A stretch of DNA of 64,000 bases from Brevibacterium renqingii. Lineage in GTDB: Bacteria > Actinomycetota > Actinomycetes > Actinomycetales > Brevibacteriaceae. The DNA is taken from NCBI RefSeq assembly GCF_017808105.1, contig NZ_JADBHF010000007.1, forward strand, positions 156,223-220,222, given 5' to 3'. The first letter of the stretch is position 1, and each line of letters opens with the position of its first letter. A program made the translations under genes and the position numbers. This document shows, one piece after another, positions 1-7,867 of this stretch. The notes under the pieces are model-generated. The model did no database searches. It was not told the origin of the DNA and worked only from the letters and a program-made list of their open reading frames with translations.

Positions 1-1
1 G

Positions 2-898
2 ATCATCGCCCCTGCGGGCGAAGGAAAGAGCTTGCTGGTGCAAGCGCTCGCAGTGGCGCTGGCCATGGAGCGGCCCGATTTCATCGGTCGGCAGCTCACG
101 TTCGCTCGGTCTGCTCGCGTGCTCATCGTCGACATGGAGAACAGCGATGACGACCACGCCGAGAGGCTTACCGACCTTGGCGTGACACCAGAGAATGTCG
201 AGAGAGTCTCTGAACGCCTGCTGTTACTCTCAATGCCTCGTCTGCGCGGTTTGGACACCGACAAGGGAGCTGAGCAACTGCGAGCGATCCTCGACGCATA
301 CGGCATCGGACGCGGCGACCTTCTCATCCTGGACTCGACTCAGCGTGTGACCGAGGGCGAGGAAAACAGTTCTGACACGATGAGGCGGCTGTACAACCTC
401 ACCAGTGCTGAGCTGAAGCGGCGCGGGCTGACCGTGATCCGCACCGACAATACTGGCTGGGCGGGCGACCGTGCACGCGGATCAAGCGGCAAGCGTGACG
501 ACGTGGGTGGGAGCTGGACCCTCAAGAGAGATGAGCGTGAGCGCGAGGTGTTCTCTCTCGTCAATACCAAGCAGCGATCCAAAGGCGACGGGTCCACCCT
601 CACCTTTCGGCGGTCGCTCGACGAGACGGGCCGTCTGGCGTTCATTCCCGAGCGCAGCACATTCGGAGCCGTCACCCAAGACATCCGCGACTTGCTCGAC
701 CGGCTCGACGTACCAACCGACGCAGGCGCTCGCCATGCCCGCGATGTCGTCATGCGCGAGAAGAAACGCGCCGAGGAGATGGGCGAGGAATTCCCCTCGG
801 GCGTGACAGGTCGCCTCGTCGAGAAGGTACAGCGCGAGCGCGGCCTCATCATCGAAACAGTCGAAGCGGGGGAAGCCGAGGAGGTCGAAGGGTGGTAA
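2..898 (+). CDS. RepA/AAA-type P-loop ATPase (replicative helicase-like), 5' end cut by window
   Basis: The reading frame is open from base 2, and its first codons encode a Walker A loop, PAGEGKS, at about 11-31, so the true start is upstream. A Walker B-like LLILDST follows near codon 108, then a basic GDRARGSSGKRDD stretch and a WTLKRD segment, typical of RepA/RecA-fold ATPases (AAA_25 type) of plasmids and actinophage elements. These proteins drive DNA unwinding at element origins; here that is an inference from fold and from the iteron-like repeats directly downstream. The C-terminal 80 residues are charged and may bind DNA or a partner. A RecA-like regulator is the main alternative. Confidence 0.75.
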   Translation: MIAPAGEGKSLLVQALAVALAMERPDFIGRQLTFARSARVLIVDMENSDDDHAERLTDLGVTPENVERVSERLLLLSMPRLRGLDTDKGAEQLRAILDAYGIGRGDLLILDSTQRVTEGEENSSDTMRRLYNLTSAELKRRGLTVIRTDNTGWAGDRARGSSGKRDDVGGSWTLKRDEREREVFSLVNTKQRSKGDGSTLTFRRSLDETGRLAFIPERSTFGAVTQDIRDLLDRLDVPTDAGARHARDVVMREKKRAEEMGEEFPSGVTGRLVEKVQRERGLIIETVEAGEAEEVEGW

Positions 899-968
899 TA
901 CAAATAGAAATAGAACGTTTGTTCCCCGCGCACGAGAATGCAAATAGTGACCCGAATCAGACCAGGCT

Positions 969-1159
969 TGCGCGGGGCATTCTGGCCGCGCGTCGATATG
1001 CGCGGGTTTGCGCGGGTCACTGCGTTGGGCCTCTTCTGCCACTTTTTCTAGCGGATCGTAGCCGCGCAATGGTCTGCGCGGGTTCTGCGCGGCCTCGGCA
1101 CGGAGGCATCCTTCCGGGGGTGCCCGCGCACCCGCGCGCACCCTTTAGGGTGCGCGGGC
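969..1159. repeat. Cluster of iteron-like TGCGCGGG repeats with a 9-bp hairpin
   Basis: The core TGCGCGGG(T/G) occurs on the plus strand at 969, 999, 1009, 1075 and 1151, a near copy TGCGCGGCC lies at 1086, and inverted copies lie within 1121-1140. A 9-bp perfect stem CGCGCACCC/GGGTGCGCG with a TTTA loop sits at 1135-1156. The 457-base stretch 899-1355 has no convincing gene. Direct repeats beside a RepA-type ATPase suggest an element origin or a regulator array; the hairpin could alternatively end transcription of the ATPase, although no T-run follows it. Confidence 0.5.
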
Positions 1160-1355
1160 GCGCGACCCCCTGGAGCCTGGGCGCGAGCGGGGTGTTTGAA
1201 CAGATGAAATCACCCGCTCATTGGCCTGATACGCGAAGCCAACTGAAGAGCTTCAGCCCACCGCCCGGGGCAGGGAACTCCACCCCTGATCAGAGCGCCA
1301 CGCCACCATTACTGTCCTCGCGCGTGCGCGAGTCCATCATTCCGAGGAGATCACA

Positions 1356-1793
1356 ATGAGCGCCAAGACACCTGAGTCAGTTGTGAGCACTGCACCGGCC
1401 ACTCCCCCACCAATGACGCAAGACCACGACCTGGGCGAGAAGTCGACATCTGTCCTTGCCAACCTTGTCCGCAGGGCGACCGAGTTCGCCTCGACAGTCG
1501 CGCGGCCTGCTCCACGCACCTGCGGTCGCGTGCACAGATCACACAGGGCGCTCGCACGGTGCCGGTGGCCGCGCGCCGAGTGGGTGATGGGCGACGGACC
1601 GCACGCCGTCCTGAGCCACTGCGGGCGTGGCCTCACGGTCGCTCTGTACGTCACCGAGGCGGACGCGACGAAGGCGAGGGCATGGCTGAACTCATCCCGC
1701 TGCGGGCACGCCTGCAACGGGACTGGCTGGCATGAGCTGGTGAGTCTGCCTGCTCGACCTGCCGAGGCAGGCGCGAGGAGGTGTGAGGCATGA
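1356..1793 (+). CDS. Hypothetical element protein, 145 aa
   Basis: Start ATG is supported by an AGGAG ribosome site nine bases upstream, and the gene ends in an ATGA overlap with the next gene, so it opens a translationally coupled small-gene operon. The protein has a disordered Pro/Thr-rich N-terminus (about residues 1-25), a basic middle rich in Arg/His, and a C-terminal half with several Cys and His (HCGRG, CGHACNG) that could bind a metal. I do not recognise the family. Its position between the ATPase and the zinc-finger and WhiB genes suggests an early or regulatory role, which is inference only. Confidence 0.6.
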   Translation: MSAKTPESVVSTAPATPPPMTQDHDLGEKSTSVLANLVRRATEFASTVARPAPRTCGRVHRSHRALARCRWPRAEWVMGDGPHAVLSHCGRGLTVALYVTEADATKARAWLNSSRCGHACNGTGWHELVSLPARPAEAGARRCEA

Positions 1794-2254
1794 GCACCAA
1801 GTACCGCAAGAGTGCCCCACTTCCCGAGTGGAGAAGTGGGTCTAACGACTCGCCTACCCTCTCACCTGGAGCGATGACCGGATCACCTATCGGCTTCTCA
1901 CAGGAGTCCTCACAGGTTCGCGGGAATGAGGCCGAAGCGGCCCCGTCGACCCACGTCCCGAAGCGCTCGAAGCTGTTCGATCTGGTCGACACGGCGAAGA
2001 ACACGCCCTGCCCGATCTGCCGGTCGAAGCGAGGTAGCTGGTGCCGAGGCAACCTCGGCTATCCCACTCGCATCTTTGACGACTGCTACCTCCACGTCAT
2101 GAGGCTAGAGGCGGCGATCCTGGCCGACGACAACCGGAGGTCGGGACAGTCGACCGTCGTGTCGGCAGTGGCCTCGGCAGGCGCTCCACCGACAGCACAG
2201 GAGCACGCGCCGGACGATGACGACGAGCAGAGCGGAGACGACCGCGATGGATAA
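1790..2254 (+). CDS. Zinc-finger phage-type protein, 154 aa
   Basis: The start overlaps the preceding stop (ATGA). Around residues 66-95 the protein carries CPICRSKRGSWC followed by DDCYLHVMR, a CxxC...C...H pattern like the short zinc fingers common in actinophage small proteins. Both flanks are low-complexity: Ser/Pro-rich in front, Ala/Pro then Asp-rich (PDDDDEQSGDDRDG) behind. The acidic tail could mimic DNA or bind a partner. The last 8 bases overlap the WhiB-like gene. DNA binding is a reasonable guess from the finger; no specific function can be assigned. Confidence 0.6.
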   Translation: MSTKYRKSAPLPEWRSGSNDSPTLSPGAMTGSPIGFSQESSQVRGNEAEAAPSTHVPKRSKLFDLVDTAKNTPCPICRSKRGSWCRGNLGYPTRIFDDCYLHVMRLEAAILADDNRRSGQSTVVSAVASAGAPPTAQEHAPDDDDEQSGDDRDG

Positions 2255-2534
2255 CCGCAGACGCTCCCATGCCGCCCTCGCGCCGCTCCTCGCGGCTATG
2301 GCCGAGGAGCGCCCCGCCTGCGAAGGTGACGAGCGGTTCATCGACGACCGCATCAGGCAGGGCGGCGGTCTCAGGGACCACATCGACATGAGGCAGACCT
2401 GCCGATCCTGCCCACTGCTGGAGCTGTGCCAGGAGTTCGCCACCACGGCCAGACCTGAGGCGGGATTCTGGGCGGGCAAGTGGCGCGGTGGGGAGCCTCG
2501 ACCACTGAGACGCAACGGCGGTGACCCGCTGTGA
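2247..2534 (+). CDS. WhiB-like iron-sulfur transcription regulator, 95 aa
   Basis: The protein has the four-Cys WhiB arrangement: one Cys in RPACEGD, then TCRSCPLLELC giving C-x2-C-x5-C, followed by FWAGKWRG, which corresponds to the G[VI]WGG turn of the family. WhiB proteins bind a 4Fe-4S cluster and act with the sigma factor in Actinobacteria; several actinophages encode them to redirect host transcription. I chose the ATG at 2247, which has GGAG nine bases upstream, over the in-frame ATG at 2217. The short basic tail (RPLRRNGG) matches the DNA-binding end of the family. It lies inside the element's small-gene operon. Confidence 0.85.
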   Translation: MDNRRRSHAALAPLLAAMAEERPACEGDERFIDDRIRQGGGLRDHIDMRQTCRSCPLLELCQEFATTARPEAGFWAGKWRGGEPRPLRRNGGDPL

Positions 2535-2656
2535 TCCCGCGCCCTCGGCCCTCGTCCTCGTCGTCACCCCCGGCGCTCCACCCCCACATCGACACCATCT
2601 CGACCGTGCCACCCCTGACCAAGTGGTGGCGAAGAATCACAACGAAAGGCCCCAAT

Positions 2657-3619
2657 ATGTATTACGAAACCAACCCCTACGCTCCCGAGTTCAGCCCCAC
2701 CGTCGACCTGGCCGACGCCTGGCTCGGCTGCCGCGTCTGCGGAGTAGCGACCGCCCCGACCGTCCAGCACGGGCAGGACACCATCACCTCTCTCGGTCGG
2801 GAGTACCGGGGCGGGTCGCCGTCACTGCGAAGGAAAGCGGCACAGGAGTTCGAGACCATCATGACAAGGTGCTCGACCTGCGAGGGCCTCCGAGAGCAGG
2901 CCGTGGCGGTCAACGCGGAGCACCCCGAGGGCCGAGGTCGCCTCATCTCCGACGTGATAGCGAACACCGCCGTCGAGCGTGCGCTCGCCGTCGCCGCCGT
3001 GGCCGAGCACGACCTCAAGCTGACCTCGGCCCGACGGGTCCGCCTGGCAATTCGCTACCTCACACCCGAGGCCCTCGGCCTGGTGTGGGAGAGCAGGTTC
3101 GCTCCCGTCGCTGAGGCCGAGGCCGACCCGAGCACCGGCGCGGCCCTGCCATGGTCACACGTGCCCGAGGAGGGGCGTGCTCGCGCCCGGCAAGCGGTGG
3201 CCGCGTTCCTCCGCGCCCTGACCGAGCGCCCCCAACCGACCCCAGCGCCCACTGGTGGCGGGTGCTACCTCTGCGGGGTCGCCTCGGTCGAGGCCCTCCC
3301 CTCGCGGGCATCGTCGGCGTGGACCGAGGCGAGGGTCTCACCATCCTCGCTCGGCGGCACCTCGACCGCACACCGGCGCGTGTCGGTGTGCCGGACGTGC
3401 GCCGATGCCGCTGAGGCGTACGGGGCCTACGGGCAGTCGATGATGGAGCGCCTTGTGTTGGAGGCGGCAGGCATCTCGCGCAAGCTCGGCATCGAGAACG
3501 TGCGCCTCGATCCTCCAGCCTGGGGCGTGATGAACATCGAACCGAACTCGACCCCCTGGGCGCACATCGACCTCGCAGACCTGCGGGAGAAGTTCGAGAC
3601 CGGGAGGGTCGGGCGATGA
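2657..3619 (+). CDS. Hypothetical Cys-pair protein, 320 aa
   Basis: Four CxxC pairs are visible: CRVCG near residue 24 and CSTCEG near 73, then CYLCG near 206 and CRTCAD near 250, as two separated zinc-ribbon-like units joined by a helical Ala/Arg-rich middle. The start at 2657 is preferred because GAAAGG lies upstream and the sequence before it in the longer frame from 2531 is low-complexity Ser/Pro. I do not recognise the family. The position between a WhiB-like gene and the terminase genes suggests an element-specific DNA-binding or packaging accessory protein, but this is not shown by the sequence. Confidence 0.6.
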   Translation: MYYETNPYAPEFSPTVDLADAWLGCRVCGVATAPTVQHGQDTITSLGREYRGGSPSLRRKAAQEFETIMTRCSTCEGLREQAVAVNAEHPEGRGRLISDVIANTAVERALAVAAVAEHDLKLTSARRVRLAIRYLTPEALGLVWESRFAPVAEAEADPSTGAALPWSHVPEEGRARARQAVAAFLRALTERPQPTPAPTGGGCYLCGVASVEALPSRASSAWTEARVSPSSLGGTSTAHRRVSVCRTCADAAEAYGAYGQSMMERLVLEAAGISRKLGIENVRLDPPAWGVMNIEPNSTPWAHIDLADLREKFETGRVGR

Positions 3620-3735
3620 GCGAAAGCACGCCGACGAGGGGCCTGGGCCTCAATATCCACAGGACTCTCCACAGGTTCGACTTGCTGGCCGGGCCTGACC
3701 ATCTGACCGAGAAAGGACCGCATCGTGGCTGGTAG
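3616..3735 (+). CDS. Possible 39-residue ORF coupled to the upstream gene
   Basis: An ATG overlaps the preceding stop as ATGA and opens 39 codons that end just inside the terminase small-subunit gene, so it fits the pattern of coupled small genes here. The product is short, basic and His/Leu-containing, with no known motif. The same DNA holds two TCCACAGG copies at 3656 and 3668, which may be the real function of this stretch. Confidence 0.3.
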   Translation: MSESTPTRGLGLNIHRTLHRFDLLAGPDHLTEKGPHRGW

Positions 3736-4357
3736 AAAAAAGAAGAAGGGCCTGACCGCCGCCGAGGTCGCCAAGCTCCCGCCCGAGCAGTGGCCTTCGT
3801 GGTACCGCCCCGCTAAAGGAGCAGGACGCGGCTCACCGAAACACCCGGACTACGCCGAGAACAACGTCGTGAGTCTTCAGAGCGGCTACCGCTCGCCGAG
3901 GGTCTACAGCGCCGTGAGCGCCGCCCTCGTGGCGGGCATCGTCGAGGACAGGCCCGACCTGCGGAGCTATCCCGAGGCCCTGGCGGCATGGGCGGATGCT
4001 GAGGCGAGGGCGGCGCTCCTGCGTCGTCACCTGGACGAGATCGGCATCATTGACGACGACGGACAGCCTCGCACCTCGCTGGTGAACATGCTCCGCTGGT
4101 TCGAGAAGAGCGCTACCGCTGCCCGTGACCGCCTCGGGCTGGACCCTCGATCTGAGGCAGAGCTGTCCTTGCTCAGGGCGAAAGCTGTCCGTGAGGGCAC
4201 TAGCCCTGCTGTCGACCTCGACGCGCTCGTCGCGCAGGGACGGGCGGTGCTCGACGCTGGACCCGACCCCGTGATCGCGGCACTCCATCGGGTGAAGGCC
4301 GATGGCACCCTCTCCGGCCTCCGGCCCCACACCGCTCCCGAGGAGGACGACCGATGA
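3725..4357 (+). CDS. Phage terminase small subunit, P27-like
   Basis: The GTG start has AAAGGA seven bases upstream, and the gene ends in an ATGA overlap with the large-subunit gene. The 210-residue protein starts with a very basic segment (AGRKKKKG), has a helical core with WADAEARAALLRRHLDEIG (about residues 80-98), then SLVNMLRWFEKSATAARDRL and GLDPRSEAEL, the layout of P27/phage terminase_4-type small subunits, which recognise the packaging site and feed DNA to the large subunit. The basic N-terminus and the GXGRG segment fit DNA contact. Identification rests on domain style and on adjacency to TerL. Confidence 0.8.
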   Translation: MAGRKKKKGLTAAEVAKLPPEQWPSWYRPAKGAGRGSPKHPDYAENNVVSLQSGYRSPRVYSAVSAALVAGIVEDRPDLRSYPEALAAWADAEARAALLRRHLDEIGIIDDDGQPRTSLVNMLRWFEKSATAARDRLGLDPRSEAELSLLRAKAVREGTSPAVDLDALVAQGRAVLDAGPDPVIAALHRVKADGTLSGLRPHTAPEEDDR

Positions 4358-5889
4358 GCAGGACACCGACCACCGCCGCGCTCGACCTCCTCGCTGCTCT
4401 TCCCCTGGAGAACGGCGCGAGGTGGGGCGAAATGGCGCACCCGTTTCAACTGGCCGATGCTCGCGCTGTGCTCGACTCCGAGGGGCCTCGGCGACATTTC
4501 CTCCTCCGAGGACGCGGCATGTCCAAGACGACCGACATCGCCGGTATTACTTTGTCGCTACTCCTCACCGAGGCCCCCGCGAACTCGACCTCACTGGTCT
4601 ACGCCTCAGACGCGGATCAGGCCGAGCTGACCATGGAGGCGCTGAGCGGCTTCGTCGACCGCGCCGGACTCCGGTCGAGGGCGAGGGTCCTCGGCAGGAC
4701 GGTCGAGAACACCGCGACAGGTGCCACCCTGACCGTCGAGACCTCGGACGGGGCCTCAGCATTCGGTAAACGACCATGGCTCCAAATCGTCGACGAGCTG
4801 GCAGTCTGGCCGAACACGCCGAACCACCGAACACTGTGGTCAGCCATCACCTCGGCAGTGCCGAAGGTGCCAGGGTCTCGGCTCATCATCATCACGACGG
4901 CGGGGTCACCGACTGGCATCGGGGCGAAGAGGTGGCAGAAGGCCCTGACCTCGCCCGCCTGGCACACCTCGCTCCACCCTGGCCCCTCACCCTGGTGGAA
5001 TGAGGAGGACATCGCCGAAGTGAAAGACGACCTCACCCCCTCAGAATGGCGACGGCTGATCCTCTGCGAATGGTCCGAGGGCGACGACGCGCTAACCTCG
5101 CCTGCCGACATCGAGGCGGTCATCCGTCCCGGCGACCCGGTGTTCGCTCCCGACCCTCGCCGTGAGTATGTCGCCGCGCTCGACGTAGGTACGCGACGCG
5201 ACCTCACGGCGCTCGCGGTCGGTCACGCCGAGGAGCGTGCAGCGGGCCGCGTGTTCATCATCGACAAGGTGATGAGCTGGAGACCCTCGGACAGCGGGGG
5301 TCGAGTCGACCTCGGCGAGGTCGAGGCTGCCTCGCTGCGCGTCTGTCGTGAGTACGGAGCCAAGCTCCGCTTCGACCGGATGCAGGCGGAGCAATTGACG
5401 ACGAACCTCCAGAGACAAGGTGTGCGGACCGAGGAGTTCGTGTTCTCCTCGGCGGGCGCGAATCGCCTCGCACGGTCGCTATGGGGCGCACTCCGCGACC
5501 GCTCGCTGAGCCTGCCTGACGATGACGAGACTCGGGAGGAGTTCATGAGCGCCTGCATGGTCGAAACTGACCCCTCGACAGTGAAGCTCCAGAACCCTCC
5601 AGGAACTCACGACGACCTCGTGGTCGCTGTCGGCATGATCGTCGCCGACCTCTCTCAGCGGCCCGCCGCGCTCATGGGCGGGATCAGCGTCCCCGGCAGA
5701 AGCGTCGCTCCCTCCGACGAACACCGACTCCCGACCCCACATCGCTCGGGAGAGGCTCGACGAGCCGTCACTCCGACCGGAGGGATACCACCACAGGCCA
5801 AGAGGCTGACAAGCGCACCGAGACGGGTCTATGCGGTGGCGGGAATGTCTCGCCCGTATGGCTACGAAACTGGGCGGCGGCGGTCGTAG
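4354..5889 (+). CDS. Phage terminase large subunit (ATPase-nuclease), 511 aa
   Basis: The N-terminal motor domain shows a Walker A-like RGRGMSKT near residue 51 and a Walker B-like WLQIVDELAVW near 141, followed by a coupling motif (IIITTAGSP). The C-terminal RNase H-like nuclease domain has the acidic positions VAALDVGTRRD near 272, DRMQAEQ near 341 and THDDLVVAVG near 418, so both activities look intact. Terminase large subunits cut and pump DNA into preformed heads. The last 28 bases overlap, tail to tail, the opposite-strand lipoprotein gene, and no head gene follows, which is the key oddity of this element. Confidence 0.9.
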   Translation: MSRTPTTAALDLLAALPLENGARWGEMAHPFQLADARAVLDSEGPRRHFLLRGRGMSKTTDIAGITLSLLLTEAPANSTSLVYASDADQAELTMEALSGFVDRAGLRSRARVLGRTVENTATGATLTVETSDGASAFGKRPWLQIVDELAVWPNTPNHRTLWSAITSAVPKVPGSRLIIITTAGSPTGIGAKRWQKALTSPAWHTSLHPGPSPWWNEEDIAEVKDDLTPSEWRRLILCEWSEGDDALTSPADIEAVIRPGDPVFAPDPRREYVAALDVGTRRDLTALAVGHAEERAAGRVFIIDKVMSWRPSDSGGRVDLGEVEAASLRVCREYGAKLRFDRMQAEQLTTNLQRQGVRTEEFVFSSAGANRLARSLWGALRDRSLSLPDDDETREEFMSACMVETDPSTVKLQNPPGTHDDLVVAVGMIVADLSQRPAALMGGISVPGRSVAPSDEHRLPTPHRSGEARRAVTPTGGIPPQAKRLTSAPRRVYAVAGMSRPYGYETGRRRS

Positions 5890-6554
5890 GGGTCGGCTCC
5901 TGGCACGGTCCATAGTGGAGTGACGACCTCTTCGTCGGCGAAGGTGCCGTGAACGGCGGTTTCGTCGTTTGATGCGTCCGGGCGGCACATCCCGGCATAT
6001 GCCGTGACCGACTCATCGTCGGGCAGCTCGGTAATCGACATACCCTTATCGAGTTTCTTCCCCTGCCAGTCGTCAAAGACGTTCGGGGCATCGACGAGGA
6101 CCGGATCGTAGGAACCACGAACCCCGTCTTTGTAGTAGACGCCTGCGATGTCGAGACTATCGCTTGGATTGACCGTCGAGCCGGTGTTGTTGGCAATGGT
6201 CAGTTTGAACACGGCGACCGGATCGCCTGCGGCGCAGTTGCTCGCGGTCCCGTGCTCGCTGAACTTCGTCTCTCCGAGGTAGTCGACGGTCAGCTCCATG
6301 CCGGACGGGAAAGTTGCTGTCTTGCCAAAGTCGAAATAGCCGGTGCCATCGTCCTTATAGGAGGTGGCACCTGATGCAGTAGCAGGCGGGTCGGCCTCAG
6401 TCTGCACGTAATCGCCGTCGGCATCTTGAGTCCCGTGAGCCTGCGGACTCGCCTCCGCGACTTGTGACTCCGTGTGTGAGTCGTCCGTCGCCGATGTGCA
6501 CGCCGAAAGGGTTAGAAATCCCAGTGCGGTAGCAGTGGCTGTGATTCGCTTCAT
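5862..6554 (-). CDS. Secreted lipoprotein with a DUF4352-like immunoglobulin fold
   Basis: The 230-residue protein begins with a lipoprotein signal, KRITATATALGFLTLSAC, whose LSAC lipobox places the lipidated Cys near residue 19. A Ser/Asp/Glu-rich linker follows, then a beta-rich region (MELTVDYLGE, VAVFKLTIANNTGS, SLDIAGVYYKDG) like DUF4352/TRF2-like extracellular domains. GGAG lies before the ATG. It is anchored outside the cytoplasmic membrane. It pairs with the adjacent same-strand PASTA protein, and together they look like lysogenic-conversion or surface-exclusion genes of the element; that role is inferred from location only. Confidence 0.65.
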   Translation of the reverse strand: MKRITATATALGFLTLSACTSATDDSHTESQVAEASPQAHGTQDADGDYVQTEADPPATASGATSYKDDGTGYFDFGKTATFPSGMELTVDYLGETKFSEHGTASNCAAGDPVAVFKLTIANNTGSTVNPSDSLDIAGVYYKDGVRGSYDPVLVDAPNVFDDWQGKKLDKGMSITELPDDESVTAYAGMCRPDASNDETAVHGTFADEEVVTPLWTVPGADPYDRRRPVS

Positions 6555-6566
6555 GGAGTCTCCGTC

Positions 6567-7457
6567 CTATTTGTCGAGGTCCGGGTTGACCATGCCCGCG
6601 TCCCTAAGGTCCCAAATATCAATCAATGCGCTGTTGTCGAAATCGATCTTCTCGACAGTGTCTCGTGTGTATCGAACGCTGAACAGGTAGGAGTTGTCCT
6701 TGTTGCCGTACTTGTCGACGGTCGGGCCGCTACCCATCACAACGATGCTCTTGTAGTCGGGGTACTTCGCCTTTGCGGCCTGGAGCGCCGCGATGGTGTC
6801 TTGTTTCGCGCCGGTGGCCACCAGTCCGGTAGTGAAATTGTCGTCAATCTCGAACTGGACTGTGACCTCGCCTTGGTAGTAGTCGAAGTCGAATTTGTCA
6901 TCGTCTGTCGACTTCGACTCGGACTCCGACTCCTTCTCTTTGGAGCTTTCGTCCTTGGCCTTCTTGTCCTCCTCGTCGACCTTCTCCTCATTCTCGGCGT
7001 TCTTGTCCTCCTCGGCCTTCTCAGCCTTCTTTTCCTCTGCTGACTCCTGATCGTCGTCGATCTTGGACACTGTGAGGGTGACGGCATCACCCGGCTCGGC
7101 TTCTGCACCGGCCTTGGGGGACGTGCTCTCAACCTTCCAGTTGGATTTCAGAATCACCGAACGATCCTCATCGCTCTCGTCGACAAAGTCCGCTTTCAGA
7201 TCGAGGTCGTCGAGCTCGTCTTTGGCTTCGTCTCCAGCCTTTCCGACGAGATCGGGCACCGTTACCGGCTCTGCCTCCTCGGTAGAGCTGGCCTCGACAG
7301 TTTCCGGCGCGTCCTCGGTCTGGCCGAACACCCCGGTAGCGGAGAGCACGACCAGCGCAGCCAGCGTCCAGACCCACCACCTCTTATAGAACGGTTTCGA
7401 GGCTCGGCGCTGCCTCGGGCGCGCCTGTGGTGCTTCTCCAGTGGGGCGGTCAGTCAT
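6567..7457 (-). CDS. Membrane-anchored PASTA-domain protein, 296 aa
   Basis: A basic cytoplasmic N-terminus (about 30 residues) precedes one membrane segment, WWVWTLAALVVLSATGVF. A PASTA domain follows (VPDLVGKAGDEAKDELDDL ... SPKAGAEAEPGDAVTLTVS), then about 60 residues of strongly charged Glu/Lys/Asp repeats, then a folded C-terminal domain (YYQGEVTVQFEID, KYPDYKSIVVMGSGP). PASTA domains bind cell-wall peptidoglycan or muropeptides. I chose the ATG at 7457, which has GGAG upstream, over a GTG at 7484 that lies inside a palindrome. No kinase domain is present, so it is not a PknB-type kinase. A role at the cell surface for the element is inferred. Confidence 0.7.
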   Translation of the reverse strand: MTDRPTGEAPQARPRQRRASKPFYKRWWVWTLAALVVLSATGVFGQTEDAPETVEASSTEEAEPVTVPDLVGKAGDEAKDELDDLDLKADFVDESDEDRSVILKSNWKVESTSPKAGAEAEPGDAVTLTVSKIDDDQESAEEKKAEKAEEDKNAENEEKVDEEDKKAKDESSKEKESESESKSTDDDKFDFDYYQGEVTVQFEIDDNFTTGLVATGAKQDTIAALQAAKAKYPDYKSIVVMGSGPTVDKYGNKDNSYLFSVRYTRDTVEKIDFDNSALIDIWDLRDAGMVNPDLDK

Positions 7458-7474
7458 TCGGGCTCCATCGCTTC

Positions 7475-7538
7475 TGTAGTTCACTACATCTATACCACCA
7501 TTGTGCTACTTATAAGTCTGTAGACCAAAAAGTAGCAC
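7475..7538. promoter_or_regulatory. Divergent promoter with two palindromic operator candidates
   Basis: Between the PASTA gene and the XRE gene lie a 14-base near-perfect palindrome, TGTAGTTCACTACA (7475-7488), and a perfect 9-bp inverted repeat, GTGCTACTT (7503-7511) with AAGTAGCAC (7530-7538). Minus-strand TATAGA near 7490-7495 and plus-strand TATAAG at 7511-7516 are possible -10 hexamers between or inside them. The layout fits autorepression and control of the surface genes by the XRE protein. Confidence 0.5.
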
Positions 7539-7556
7539 CGGTAGACGCTTGGTCGA

Positions 7557-7784
7557 GTGGAAGGTGAGTTGCAGCGCGTCGTGGGTGAGAACCTCCGACG
7601 CCATCGGTTACGGCTCGGGCTGAGTCAAGAGGCATTTGCCGAGCGCCTCGGAGTACATCGCACCTACATGGGTGGCGTTGAACGCGGCGAGCGCAACCTC
7701 ACGCTTCAGACCGTCGAGCGGCTGGCAGAGACGATAGGGGTGCAGCCTCTCTCGCTACTCACCGGGCCTGCCGACTGCCACTAA
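7557..7784 (+). CDS. XRE-family helix-turn-helix regulator, 75 aa
   Basis: This is essentially a single Cro/C1-type HTH domain: LRRHRLRLGLSQEAFAERL (helices 1-2), GVHRTYMGGVERGERNLTL (recognition helix and helix 4) and VERLAETIGVQPLSLL. It most likely binds the palindromes in the intergenic region directly upstream and controls the divergent PASTA/lipoprotein genes and itself. The start is a GTG with no clear ribosome site, so a leaderless message or a slightly later start is possible. Single-domain XRE proteins of this kind often serve as element repressors or as DNA-methylase-associated regulators; no methylase is nearby. Confidence 0.85.
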   Translation: MEGELQRVVGENLRRHRLRLGLSQEAFAERLGVHRTYMGGVERGERNLTLQTVERLAETIGVQPLSLLTGPADCH

Positions 7785-7867
7785 TTGCCGCCAGGTCGCT
7801 GCGCCCATACCCGATAGCATCATTCGCAATTTGAGACACATCTTCAAACGCCAAGGGCTTGAAGTGG

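Noticed and set aside
892..1359. 155-codon frame through the repeat block
   Set aside because: It begins inside the ATPase gene end with no ribosome site and its sequence is set by GC-rich repeats.
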